Notes under the pieces: model-generated
Seen by the model: the letters and a program-made list of their open reading frames with translations, nothing else
The model's database searches: none
What the model was told of the DNA's origin: nothing
Made by a program: the position numbers and the translations under genes
Source: an uncultured Flammeovirgaceae bacterium
GTDB taxonomy: Bacteria > Bacteroidota > Bacteroidia > Cytophagales > Cyclobacteriaceae
Length of the DNA stretch: 64,000 nt
Reading direction: 5' to 3'
Assembly: GCA_937883755.1 (NCBI GenBank)
Contig: CAKZYA010000058.1
Span: 62,001-126,000 of the forward strand
Part shown: in pieces, positions 30,190 through 39,414 of the stretch
Numbering within the stretch: position 1 is the stretch's first letter
How the letters are laid out: every line of letters starts with the position of its first letter

Positions 30190-33100
30190 TCATTGACTGA
30201 CCGTTTCTCGTAGATCTACCGGAACCACCCGGGAAACGCCTTGCTCAATCATGGTTACTCCGTAAATCACATCGGTGCTAGCCATGGTGCGCTTATTGTG
30301 GGTCACAATAATGAATTGGGATTCGTCAGAAAACTCCTTGATGATATTATTGAACTTATCAATGTTGGCATCATCTAGCGGGGCGTCTACCTCATCGAAA
30401 ATACAGAAAGGAGCGGGTTTTAGCAGATAGATAGCAAATAGCAACGATGTGGCCGTTAGCGTTTTTTCTCCACCAGATAATTGGTTGATCGTCAGAGGGC
30501 GCTTCCCCTTAGGTCGGGCCATAATCTCAATAGATGAGTCTAGTGGGTTTTCTGGGTCAGATAGTTTCAGCTCACAATCGTCTTCCTCGGTAAATAGTGT
30601 ACGGAATACCCGGATGAAGTTCTCCCGAATTTGCTCAAAGGCCTTCATAAAAGTTTCTCGGGCTACGGCATCAATCTCTCCAATAGTAGTCATGAGCGAT
30701 TCTTTGGCCTGGAGCAAGTCGTCTTTTTCGCTGCTAATAAAATCGTAGCGTTGCTTGATCTCATCGTAGGCTTCCATCGCCATCGGGTTGATGGGTCCAA
30801 TCTTGCGAATACGTTCTTTAAGCTTTTCCAACTTGGTATTCATCGCCGCTAGCTCTTCATCGGTGGGCTGTACCTCTTCGGTGCCTTTTTGCATGAGCAA
30901 TTCCTCGACATCCAACTCAAATTCTACTGATACCCGTTCCTGAATACTGGTAAGCTCCAACTGTATACCATTCAGCTGGTTTTGCAGCTCCATAATCAGG
31001 TTATCTTGCTGGTTGCGCTGCCGCTGAAGCTCTCGGATAGTTTGCTCACTCTGATCAATATCACCCCGGTGAGCGTAGTAGTCACGTTCGGCTTCATTTA
31101 CCCCGGTTTCAATAGATTGTTTCTCGTCATACATTGCCATTAACTCATCTTCGCCAACCTCGTTGCTATTCAGCAAATCAGTTAGGTTTTGCTGGTTAGT
31201 TTCCAACTCTTGCTGGTTTTTGGCAATATTCTGAATACTTCTTTCGTGAGCTTCTTCTTTAAAGCTAATTTCCTGGCTAAGCGTTTTTAAGGCACTTTCA
31301 TGTTGAAAGAAACGGATTTTTTCCTGATTGAAAGCGGCGGACTTCTCGCTGAGTTGCTCATTCTCTACCGCTAGTTGACTGCTTAGTTGCTGCTGTTGTT
31401 CCTTGGCTAACTGAAGCTGCCGTTCGGCAGTATCGAGCTGGGGAGTGATTTGTGCTAACTCTTCTTCCAACTGGCTAATCAGTGCTAACGTATTATCTTG
31501 CTGCTTCGCCCGACTGGATAGCATCTCAGAAAGCTGTTCTTTCTTGGAGGCAAATGTAGTGTGATTCTGCTGTAAACGACTAATCGTCCGCTGTATTTCT
31601 ATCAACTCAGAAGCGTGGGATTGCTGACGCAGTTGTTGCAATTGCTGTTGTTGTTCGTCCAAAAAGATCTCTTTCGCCTCAATTTGGCTTTTTAGCGTGA
31701 CTAAGTCACCTTTAAGTTTCTCCAGATTCTTTGCTCTACCTAAACGTTTACCTTCAAATAACCCCACTGATCCACCGGATAGCCGGAAAGGTTGTTGCAC
31801 AATTTGCCCATCAGCGGTAATTAGGGAAGATTGCTCCTGAGAAGTAAGTTCCGATGCGCTGGTAACATAAACATCGTTTAGCAAAAACTGGATTAGCTTC
31901 TGATACTTAGTATCGTATTCTACAATATTTAAAGCAGGTTGGTAGTCGCTAGCAGACTCTGATCGTTGAGGAACAAACTGTTGTAACTCATCCAGTAAAA
32001 AGAAATGAGCTTTTCCCTGAGCGGCATCACCCAACAATTGAATGGCTTCTAACGCTTGTTCCCGGTTGTCTACTACAAAGTAGTTCATGTAGGGAGCTAG
32101 ATAGTTCTCGACACAAACCCGGTACTCCTCGGGGCAGGTAACCACATCGGATAGGAGAGGAGCTTTCTTTGCCCAATCTACCTTCTTCTTCAAAAATTTA
32201 ATGGCTTCAGGAAAACCTTCCAGGTTATCAACCAGCGATTTAGTAAGGCTATACTCATTTTGCAGCGCATCTTGCTGGCGATTAAGATCCGTACGCTCTT
32301 CTTTCGTTTCTTCAATTTGATCGAGTAGGCTGGTGATGTGGTCTTGCAACTCTTCTTCCCGTTGCTCAGTAGCTTGCAAATGCTGCTGTTGCTCTTCTAT
32401 CTGATGTTGGATAGCTACTGCTTTTTGATCGAACTCAGTGAGAGCAGCATTACGAGCGGAAGTATCCTCCGTACTTTTTTCTAACTCTTGCCGGGTAGCG
32501 TTCAGTTGCATCTGCTTGATTTCCAGTTGTTTCTGTAACTGGTACACTTCATCTTGCTGGAGGCGGGCTGCATTTTCAGTTTCAGCTACTTCATCTTTCA
32601 AGCCCTGAGTCTGGGATTGGAATGTGCGGTGCTCTTCTTCTAGCGCTGTCATTCGTTGCTGAATCTGCTCTAGTTCTTTCGCAGCTGATGCTTTTTGCGA
32701 CTGTAGTTTCTCTAGCTGCTCGGAAGTTAAGTCTACCGTTTCTTGCTCTTGCTTTAGTAGAGCGTTTAAGCGATCTTCTCGGTCTTTGAGAAACTTTAAT
32801 CGTTCATTTTTAACTTGCTTATCGCTTTCGGCATTACGGATATTGGCTACATGCTCATTAAGAGATTTCTGACGAGAGGCTAACAGTTTCTCCTTTTGTA
32901 TCAGATCAGCCTTCAATTGCGCTAAGGAAGCCTCTTGTTCATCTGCTTGCCGGCTGAGTTGGACTTTTCGATCGGTTTCTTGGTCTAGCTGTTGCTTGGC
33001 CTGGGTGGTTGACTCCTGATAAGCCTGAATGCGGGCTTTTGCTAGTGTAATGCTTAGTTCTTTGTACTCTTCTTTGGTTTTATAATAGCGTTCGGCTTGT

Positions 33101-33729
33101 TTAGCCTGTCGCTCTAGCGATTTAAGGTTCTTTTCAATCTCAAAAAGCAAGTCTTCTACCCGGTCAAGATCATCATCGGTAGCCTGAAGTTTGCGAAGGG
33201 TTTCTTTTTTGCGAATGCGAAATTTACTGATGCCCGCTGCTTCTTCAAACAGGGTTCGGCGCGATCCATCTTTATCATTCAGAATATCGTCAACCATTTT
33301 CAGCTCAATAATAGCGTAGCTATTAGAGGCAATACCGGTATCCATAAATAAAGTGACAATATCTTTCAGGCGGCAGGGCACGCCGTTAAGCAAATACTCA
33401 CTATCGCCACTGCGGTAGTAGCGACGGGTAATGGTCACTTGGGTATATTCAGTAGGAAGTAGGTTACGGGTATTGTCAAACGTTAGGGATACTTCGGCTA
33501 ATTGAGTAGCCTTTCGTTTTTTAGTGCCGTTGAAGATGATATTCTCCATTTTTTCGGAGCGTAGTAACCTTGATTTTTGCTCGCCCAGTACCCAACGGAT
33601 TGCGTCAACCACATTAGATTTTCCGCAGCCATTCGGACCCACAATGCCCGTAATACCTCGGTCAAACCGAATGGTTACTTTATCGCCAAAACTCTTAAAA
33701 CCTTTTAGTTCTAGTGTAGAAAGTTGCAT
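30190..33729 (-). CDS. smc: Chromosome segregation protein SMC
   Basis: 1179 aa; MQLSTLELKGFKSFGDKVTIRFDRGITGIVGPNGCGKSNVVDAIRWVLGEQ; C-terminal INQLSGGEKTLTATSLLFAIY, FCIFDEVDAPLDD. Confidence 0.96.
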   Translation of the reverse strand: MQLSTLELKGFKSFGDKVTIRFDRGITGIVGPNGCGKSNVVDAIRWVLGEQKSRLLRSEKMENIIFNGTKKRKATQLAEVSLTFDNTRNLLPTEYTQVTITRRYYRSGDSEYLLNGVPCRLKDIVTLFMDTGIASNSYAIIELKMVDDILNDKDGSRRTLFEEAAGISKFRIRKKETLRKLQATDDDLDRVEDLLFEIEKNLKSLERQAKQAERYYKTKEEYKELSITLAKARIQAYQESTTQAKQQLDQETDRKVQLSRQADEQEASLAQLKADLIQKEKLLASRQKSLNEHVANIRNAESDKQVKNERLKFLKDREDRLNALLKQEQETVDLTSEQLEKLQSQKASAAKELEQIQQRMTALEEEHRTFQSQTQGLKDEVAETENAARLQQDEVYQLQKQLEIKQMQLNATRQELEKSTEDTSARNAALTEFDQKAVAIQHQIEEQQQHLQATEQREEELQDHITSLLDQIEETKEERTDLNRQQDALQNEYSLTKSLVDNLEGFPEAIKFLKKKVDWAKKAPLLSDVVTCPEEYRVCVENYLAPYMNYFVVDNREQALEAIQLLGDAAQGKAHFFLLDELQQFVPQRSESASDYQPALNIVEYDTKYQKLIQFLLNDVYVTSASELTSQEQSSLITADGQIVQQPFRLSGGSVGLFEGKRLGRAKNLEKLKGDLVTLKSQIEAKEIFLDEQQQQLQQLRQQSHASELIEIQRTISRLQQNHTTFASKKEQLSEMLSSRAKQQDNTLALISQLEEELAQITPQLDTAERQLQLAKEQQQQLSSQLAVENEQLSEKSAAFNQEKIRFFQHESALKTLSQEISFKEEAHERSIQNIAKNQQELETNQQNLTDLLNSNEVGEDELMAMYDEKQSIETGVNEAERDYYAHRGDIDQSEQTIRELQRQRNQQDNLIMELQNQLNGIQLELTSIQERVSVEFELDVEELLMQKGTEEVQPTDEELAAMNTKLEKLKERIRKIGPINPMAMEAYDEIKQRYDFISSEKDDLLQAKESLMTTIGEIDAVARETFMKAFEQIRENFIRVFRTLFTEEDDCELKLSDPENPLDSSIEIMARPKGKRPLTINQLSGGEKTLTATSLLFAIYLLKPAPFCIFDEVDAPLDDANIDKFNNIIKEFSDESQFIIVTHNKRTMASTDVIYGVTMIEQGVSRVVPVDLRETVSQ

Positions 33730-33894
33730 ATAATCCCTTCAAAATCAATCAGATAATTTGCGGAAAAGACAGTGAATAGCGAGGGTTATCCGCCTTTTTG
33801 CGCTCGAATTAACGGCGAATATAGAGGAATTTGGAAGATTCAGCGAAGAAAAAAGCGGTTTTGTGATTGTTATAGTGAGTAGTACTACCGCGAC

Positions 33895-33942
33895 GGGTAT
33901 TAATGAGTTTGGGTATTAATGAGTTTGGGTGTTAATGTGTTC
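33895..33942. repeat. Three 16-bp tandem direct repeats
   Basis: gggtattaatgagttt at 33895-33910 and 33911-33926 (identical), degenerate gggtgttaatgtgttc at 33927-33942. Confidence 0.85.
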
Positions 33943-33978
33943 GTGAGTATCTTGAACCTCAACCCTTGAATCTTTAAA

Positions 33979-34485
33979 ATGGAAGACTACTTAGAGTTAC
34001 TAATATTTTTAGCCTTTGCTGCTTTCTCCTTTCTATCGCGTTTCTTAAACAAAAAGAAGAAGCCCACGGGTGGGGAAGCTGAAGGGTATGAAGGTGTACC
34101 TCAACCTGAAAAGCCAGTAGTTGATCCCGAACGTTCCGAGTCACAACCCCCGCCTGTCTCTTTTGAGGATATACTACGAGAGATGATGGGGGAAACCAAG
34201 AAGAAACCTCAGCCCCAGCCACCACAAGAAATAAAGAAGCCGGTCCCTCAAGCTAAAAGGAAAGCTGAGCAGGCTCGGAAAATGGCTCAAAAAGCTCAGC
34301 GAGATGCCGCCCAGCGCATTACGGACAAAATATCGCTAGAAGATAGCAGTAAACGTCTTGAAACGGTAGATGTTAGCCAGAAAAAAAATAGTGTTGCTAA
34401 AGAAGTAGCAGAAGCTCTAAGTAACCCCAAAAGTGCCCGCGAAGCGATCATTCTAAGTGAAATTATCAACCGCAAATATATTTGA
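33979..34485 (+). CDS. Hypothetical protein, N-terminal TM and Lys/Pro/Gln-rich charged region
   Basis: 168 aa ORF, MEDYLELLIFLAFAAFSFLSRFLNKKKKPTGG...; divergent from smc. Confidence 0.65.
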   Translation: MEDYLELLIFLAFAAFSFLSRFLNKKKKPTGGEAEGYEGVPQPEKPVVDPERSESQPPPVSFEDILREMMGETKKKPQPQPPQEIKKPVPQAKRKAEQARKMAQKAQRDAAQRITDKISLEDSSKRLETVDVSQKKNSVAKEVAEALSNPKSAREAIILSEIINRKYI

Positions 34486-34669
34486 GCTGCTTAGTATTAG
34501 ATCAAAACCTTTCGCCATATTCACTACAATTGTTAGAAGAATTTAAAAGAGTTGTAGCGTAGATATAAGACTAAGCTCTGGGCGACCACAATGAAGATAA
34601 GTGCGTATTCCCTTACAGATAACTTTTTTGTCCTATACTGGTTTTTTCAACTGAAATAAAGCATGCTAT

Positions 34670-34864
34670 ATGATTGAACACTTTTTTATCTGCCCCTACT
34701 GCCTCTCCCAAATTTCTATGCTGTTAGATACTTCCGTAAATCATCAATCCTACGTTGAAGACTGCGAGGTGTGCTGCAACCCGATTGAACTGACTTTTAT
34801 CATAGAAAACTACGAGGGCGAAATCACCGTCACTTCTTTTGATGCTATGCCACTCGGACAATAG
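34670..34864 (+). CDS. CPXCG motif-containing cysteine-rich protein
   Basis: 64 aa; FICPYCLSQISMLLD...YVEDCEVCCNPIELTF: two CxxC zinc-binding pairs. Confidence 0.8.
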   Translation: MIEHFFICPYCLSQISMLLDTSVNHQSYVEDCEVCCNPIELTFIIENYEGEITVTSFDAMPLGQ

Positions 34865-34885
34865 CCTTTCACTGTCAATGTGCTC

Positions 34886-34967
34886 GGGTGTTTGTGTGTT
34901 CATGTATTCATGTAACTTTGAACACCTGAACACCTGAACACCTGAACACCTGAACACCTGAACACCC
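34886..34967. repeat. 8-bp tandem repeat (gaacacct x6, last unit gaacaccc) with degenerate inverted arm
   Basis: gaacacct in register from 34920 to 34967; upstream arm gggtgttt-gtgtgttc-atgtattc-atgt (34886-34913) resembles the reverse complement (gggtgttc-aggtgttc-aggtgttc). Confidence 0.85.
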
Positions 34968-34986
34968 AATATCTAAATCCCAAACT

Positions 34987-35640
34987 ATGAATTCAATCGC
35001 CTTACTTTTTGATATGGACGGAGTGATCGTGGATAACCATGAGTTTCATCTAAAATCTTGGCTACAGTTTTTTGAGAAGCATAATATTCAAATGGATGAA
35101 GAAGAGTATAAAGCAAAGGTGAACGGACGGACGATGGAGAATATCATACCGAATCTATTTGGTCGGGAGATGACTAATGAAGAGGTTTGGGAAATCGGTG
35201 AAGAAAAAGAAGCTTTGTACCGTGAATTATACCGCCCGCATATTAAACCTACGTCTGGGTTAGTAACTTTCCTAGCCGAAGTTATTCGACAACAAATTCC
35301 TCGTACCGTTTCTACTTCAGCACCACCCGCTAATGTAGAATTCACCATGCAGTATACTGGGCTGCGAAGCTACTTTCCTACTATTATTGACTCTACCATG
35401 GTCACCCACGGTAAGCCTCATCCGGAAGTATATCTCAAATCTGCTGAAGCTCTGGGCATGAAGCCTGAGCAATGTATCGTATTTGAGGATGCGCTCCTAG
35501 GTATTCAGGCAGGGAAAAACGCTGGGATGAAGGTAATCGGTGTAGCCAGTACTCACACTCGCGAAGAGCTAGAAGCTGAGGATACTGATCTGGTAATTGA
35601 TGATTTCCGTAATCTCAAACTATACGATTTGCAATTCTGA
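34987..35640 (+). CDS. HAD family hydrolase, beta-phosphoglucomutase-like
   Basis: 217 aa; LLFDMDGVIVDNHEFH, GKPHPEVYLKSAEALG, VFEDALLGIQAGKNAGM. Confidence 0.88.
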   Translation: MNSIALLFDMDGVIVDNHEFHLKSWLQFFEKHNIQMDEEEYKAKVNGRTMENIIPNLFGREMTNEEVWEIGEEKEALYRELYRPHIKPTSGLVTFLAEVIRQQIPRTVSTSAPPANVEFTMQYTGLRSYFPTIIDSTMVTHGKPHPEVYLKSAEALGMKPEQCIVFEDALLGIQAGKNAGMKVIGVASTHTREELEAEDTDLVIDDFRNLKLYDLQF

Positions 35641-35686
35641 TTGACCGTGTAAACAGGGGCTAAAGAACTAGTGAGTAAGTATTGAG

Positions 35687-37000
35687 CTACCTTTCCGCTA
35701 GCACTTGTGAAATATTCGTCCGGTACGCCTGAACAGCAGGAATGAGCGAGGCAACTAAGCCGACTACTAAACTGCCAATAAGAACCCACAACTCCTCAGT
35801 GATAAACTGTCCGGCAGCCAGTCCTAACTGGCCCGGACGTGCATAGAGTTGGGTGGCAATAAAAATAACCCCGTGTCCCAGTAATATTCCCAATATGCAT
35901 CCGGTCAGAGTAATAATCAGTCCTTCTAGGATCACGTGCGTGAACAGCAGGGGAGGTGAAGCACCCAACGAACGCATAATAGCCAGATCGTAACGACGGG
36001 CTTTCAGCGAGTTGTAGAGGGCAAGGAAAATACTTAATGCCGCAATAATCACGATGACGTAGGCAAAGCCCTGAAGCAAATCAACTCCGACGCCGATCAA
36101 TGAGAATAAGCGGGCTGTCTCAAATGGAGGCGAGGCTGCCTGCATATTGGTGCGTTCGTTAATATAACGAGGAAGTTGCACGGCAGCCATGGGTGAACGA
36201 AACTGTACCAATAAAGAGGTGATTTCGTCACCTTCGTCGGGTAAACCCTCTTCGGTAATAGTTTCATCATGTTCGTGGGGGTTGCCCCCAGCCTCATGAC
36301 CATTTTCATGATCGTGGTCGTCTTCATCTTTATGATCGTGCTCGTGATTGGCTTCAGCATGAGTAGTATCAGTTCCGGTGTCATGATCATGTACTTGCCA
36401 AACACTTTCTAATGACGTAAGTATAAGGTTATCAACTACATTTTGGGTTGGAGCCAGCAATCCTACCACTGTAAACTGCTGATCATCGTGTACATTCAAC
36501 CCATCATCTATAAAGCCGTGGCTACTGGCAAAAGTATCACCAACTGAGAGGCCTGATTGCTGGGCAACCGCTGCACCTAATGCAACTTCCATAGACTTTT
36601 CCCAACGGGTACCTTCTGATACTTCTACCTGGTAAAGATCAAGATATTCATAATTAGTGCCTACAATTCGGTATCCCTGATAACTATCCCCTAGGGAGAG
36701 CGGAATAGTATTTTTAATCAGGCGATTGCGAGAAAGCTGCTTGGCTTCCGACAAAGGAATATTTCCGGTAGGATAGTCTATGTGGAAAATGCTGGATAGA
36801 ATAATCTGAAGGGGACTTCCTTTAGCTCCTACCACCAAATCAATACCTCGGCTATTCTGCGTTAGAGACTTTTCTACCTGCTTGCTAGCGAGTAGTAGTA
36901 CCGTAATGATGGCAATCCCTAGCGCTAACAATACTATGTTGAGCAGGGTATTGAGCGGTTTAGTTTTGATATAGCTTCCACTAAGCTTCAGTAAATTCAT
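35687..37000 (-). CDS. FtsX/MacB-type ABC transporter permease with His/Asp-rich loop
   Basis: 437 aa; IDLVVGAKGSPLQIILSSIFHIDYPTGNI, C-terminal FtsX TM domain; loop HDHDTGTDTTHAEANHEHDHKDEDDHDHENGHEAGGNPHEHDE. Confidence 0.88.
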   Translation of the reverse strand: MNLLKLSGSYIKTKPLNTLLNIVLLALGIAIITVLLLASKQVEKSLTQNSRGIDLVVGAKGSPLQIILSSIFHIDYPTGNIPLSEAKQLSRNRLIKNTIPLSLGDSYQGYRIVGTNYEYLDLYQVEVSEGTRWEKSMEVALGAAVAQQSGLSVGDTFASSHGFIDDGLNVHDDQQFTVVGLLAPTQNVVDNLILTSLESVWQVHDHDTGTDTTHAEANHEHDHKDEDDHDHENGHEAGGNPHEHDETITEEGLPDEGDEITSLLVQFRSPMAAVQLPRYINERTNMQAASPPFETARLFSLIGVGVDLLQGFAYVIVIIAALSIFLALYNSLKARRYDLAIMRSLGASPPLLFTHVILEGLIITLTGCILGILLGHGVIFIATQLYARPGQLGLAAGQFITEELWVLIGSLVVGLVASLIPAVQAYRTNISQVLAER

Positions 37001-37653
37001 GCTTTGGCCAAAGTCAGTTGGTGAGGAATATGTTCTTTTACTCGCTGGTCGTGAGTAACAATGAGCAGAGTGGCCTGATGTCGCCGAGCCTGATTTTGCA
37101 ATAACTCCAGCACCCGATTGCAGTTTTCATCATCCAGGCTAGAAGTGGGTTCATCGGCCAAAATAACTGTTGGGTTGTTTAGTACCGCTCGAGCAATAGC
37201 GGCTCGTTGGGCCTCCCCCTGACTAAGGGTAGTTACCCGAGCTTTTGCCCGATGCTTTAATGATAGTGAATCTAGAGTTTCCCGAATCACCTTACGGTCT
37301 TGCTTTAGTCCGGCTAAGTATTGGGCAAGCAGCAGATTCTGCTCTAAGGTTAGCGACGCCAGCAAATGCGGTTGCTGAAACACTAATCCAAGCTTTCTGC
37401 CGCGAAAACGGTCCAGAGCATTTGACTTTAGCTGGGTAATATCCTGATCTCCGATGATGATCTGCCCGTTTGTAGGGCGAAGTAAACCAGCTAACAGGTG
37501 CAAGAGTGTGGTTTTACCACTACCCGAAGCTCCGAGCAACACCGCATGCTCACTCGAGGGTACTGACCAATCAGGAAACTGAAAAGAATCAGAATCAGAG
37601 CTATAGCGAAAAGATATGTTTTGAAGCTGAATCATATGCGACAAGATACTCAA
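36997..37653 (-). CDS. ABC transporter ATP-binding protein (LolD/MacB type)
   Basis: 218 aa; Walker A GASGSGKTTL, signature LSQGEAQRAAIARA, Walker B VILADEPTSSLDD; likely start ATG 37635. Confidence 0.9.
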   Translation of the reverse strand: MSILSHMIQLQNISFRYSSDSDSFQFPDWSVPSSEHAVLLGASGSGKTTLLHLLAGLLRPTNGQIIIGDQDITQLKSNALDRFRGRKLGLVFQQPHLLASLTLEQNLLLAQYLAGLKQDRKVIRETLDSLSLKHRAKARVTTLSQGEAQRAAIARAVLNNPTVILADEPTSSLDDENCNRVLELLQNQARRHQATLLIVTHDQRVKEHIPHQLTLAKA

Positions 37654-38113
37654 GCACCCGGAAGAAAAAAATACCCAGACACATCACATTAGCCTAATTC
37701 AATTAAATTGTTTGGTGTCACTGGATTTGCAACAAACATTCTTCTACAAAATACATACTACGGCTACTGACTACTGATATAAATGGTGCAAAATACTATT
37801 AGTAGGTGATCAGTCATAAAACCAGCTTGAAATATCATTGGGGAGTGGCCTCTAGTGATAGAAATGACTGGAGATGCTACTGAAGAGCGGCTTATCAGCG
37901 ATGTAATGACATGAAAACGTCACTAGGAAGTAGGTGACCAGTTACATAATCGCCGGAAAATGCCAGTGATGAGCACTGAGTAGTGACAAAAACGATTTAA
38001 AATATTATTTGGAAATAGATGCCTAGAGAGTGAAAAGGTTCAGGGTAAAAGGAATAAGTGCCGGAATTGTCTATGTCTGATGTTGTTTGCCCCTGTACCA
38101 TCCACCTCTTACC

Positions 38114-39193
38114 CTATACCTTCTTATCTCGTAATACTCTACCCAAAATCATAGAAAATACATCAGCTTTATCCGTCGCTAGCACTATGTGGCGACTTTT
38201 TTCCCGCAAAATAGCCAACCCATCTGAATAGGGCTGAAAGTTTAGAATATCAGTTAGAGGAATAATTTTTTCTTGCTCATTTTCCCGATAAATGAGGCGT
38301 TCGCCAGTAAGATACACTTTCCCTTCGGAGGTCTCAGTGATTGATACTTTACTTAGTAGTGAGCCTTCGGCAGGTTGCCAGAAATTGCTTTCTGCTAATT
38401 TAGTACGGAGGGGGACAGGGTTGGTAATAAGCACCTTACCAGAGGCATCATGCCAGGTGGCGTTGGTTAGAAAGTAACATCTTTCCTCTTCTAATAACTG
38501 TAGAGGAACGTGTAGTGTGGGGAGTTCTCCGTTCTCTAACTGCCACAGTAGTCGATACTTGGCTAATGATGCATGGGTAGGGCTAACCTTCGATGATTTA
38601 GTATCCCAATGAACAATTAGTGTGGCTAATTCCCGTGCTTCATCTGGTGAAAGCGGTTCATCAGAAATAGCTCCAATAATGAATTCAGTAATGATGGATT
38701 TGGCTTTGTGCGGGGAAATACGGCTGGCAACCTCAGCGGGGAGCTGTAATTTGGTTTGTAGATACCGTAAGAAGCGGAGTTCTTTTTCATCCAAACGATT
38801 GTCATGCAGGGCTGATTCCAGTTCCCGCTCGTACATTTCCTGGCAAATACGGTGATGTGCCAAGTCAATATCTTTATCAGTCAGCCCGAGCAGTCGCTTT
38901 AGGTGCTTGAGTCGTCCAATTTCCTCTTCATCCAGATGGTTATCGTCAAAGCAGTAGCGTAGATATGATTTATACATTTCCCGCAGCGAACCATCAGTGA
39001 AATCGGTATATAAGTTTAATTGATACTTATCAGTAATGGCCTGAACTTCAGTAGGAGTAATCGCCAGAATGGGCTTCTCCGAAAGTAGGTTGTTAATCTC
39101 TAAAACGGCATTCTTCTCCAGTTTTTGTCCGCGTAGCTTTCCCCAAAGGGAGACAGACTCAAGTTTAGACTTATAAAACGGTTGTGTTTCCAT
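38114..39193 (-). CDS. Hypothetical protein with TerB-like helical region and C-terminal GRAM/PH-like region
   Basis: 359 aa; acidic EF-like helices 'LRYCFDDNHLDEEEIGRLKHLKRLLGL' and 'ALHDNRLDEKELRFLRYLQTKLQL'; C-terminus 'GKVYLTGERLIYRENEQEKIIPLTDILNFQPYSDGLAI'. Confidence 0.55.
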   Translation of the reverse strand: METQPFYKSKLESVSLWGKLRGQKLEKNAVLEINNLLSEKPILAITPTEVQAITDKYQLNLYTDFTDGSLREMYKSYLRYCFDDNHLDEEEIGRLKHLKRLLGLTDKDIDLAHHRICQEMYERELESALHDNRLDEKELRFLRYLQTKLQLPAEVASRISPHKAKSIITEFIIGAISDEPLSPDEARELATLIVHWDTKSSKVSPTHASLAKYRLLWQLENGELPTLHVPLQLLEEERCYFLTNATWHDASGKVLITNPVPLRTKLAESNFWQPAEGSLLSKVSITETSEGKVYLTGERLIYRENEQEKIIPLTDILNFQPYSDGLAILREKSRHIVLATDKADVFSMILGRVLRDKKV

Positions 39194-39414
39194 GACTTTT
39201 TAAATCAGACAATTCGGCAATTTAGGCGAATTTTAGTCCACAGTCAATAGTTAGTAATCGACAGTCTACAGTCGATGGTCAACAGTCCATAGGAATGGGT
39301 GAGTGATTATTGAGGCTAGCTTATCTTGATACTAAGGTTTACTGTTTTTCTTTCACAAAATTCTAATCTCACAACCGCATCTTACCCTTTTGACTTTAGA
39401 CCGTGGACTAAAAT

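Noticed and set aside
11953-33729. SbcC and SMC as a possible Wadjet/defence-type SMC system
   Set aside because: Both match the housekeeping SbcC (zinc hook CFVCG, paired sbcD) and chromosomal SMC; no JetA/B/D-like genes are adjacent.
34920-34967. CRISPR-like repeat array
   Set aside because: Units are 8 bp and directly abutting with no spacers; no cas genes nearby.
34724-34969. 81-aa minus-strand ORF (MGVQVFRCSGVQVFRCSK...)
   Set aside because: N-terminus is translation of the 8-bp tandem repeat; the rest is antisense to the CPXCG gene.
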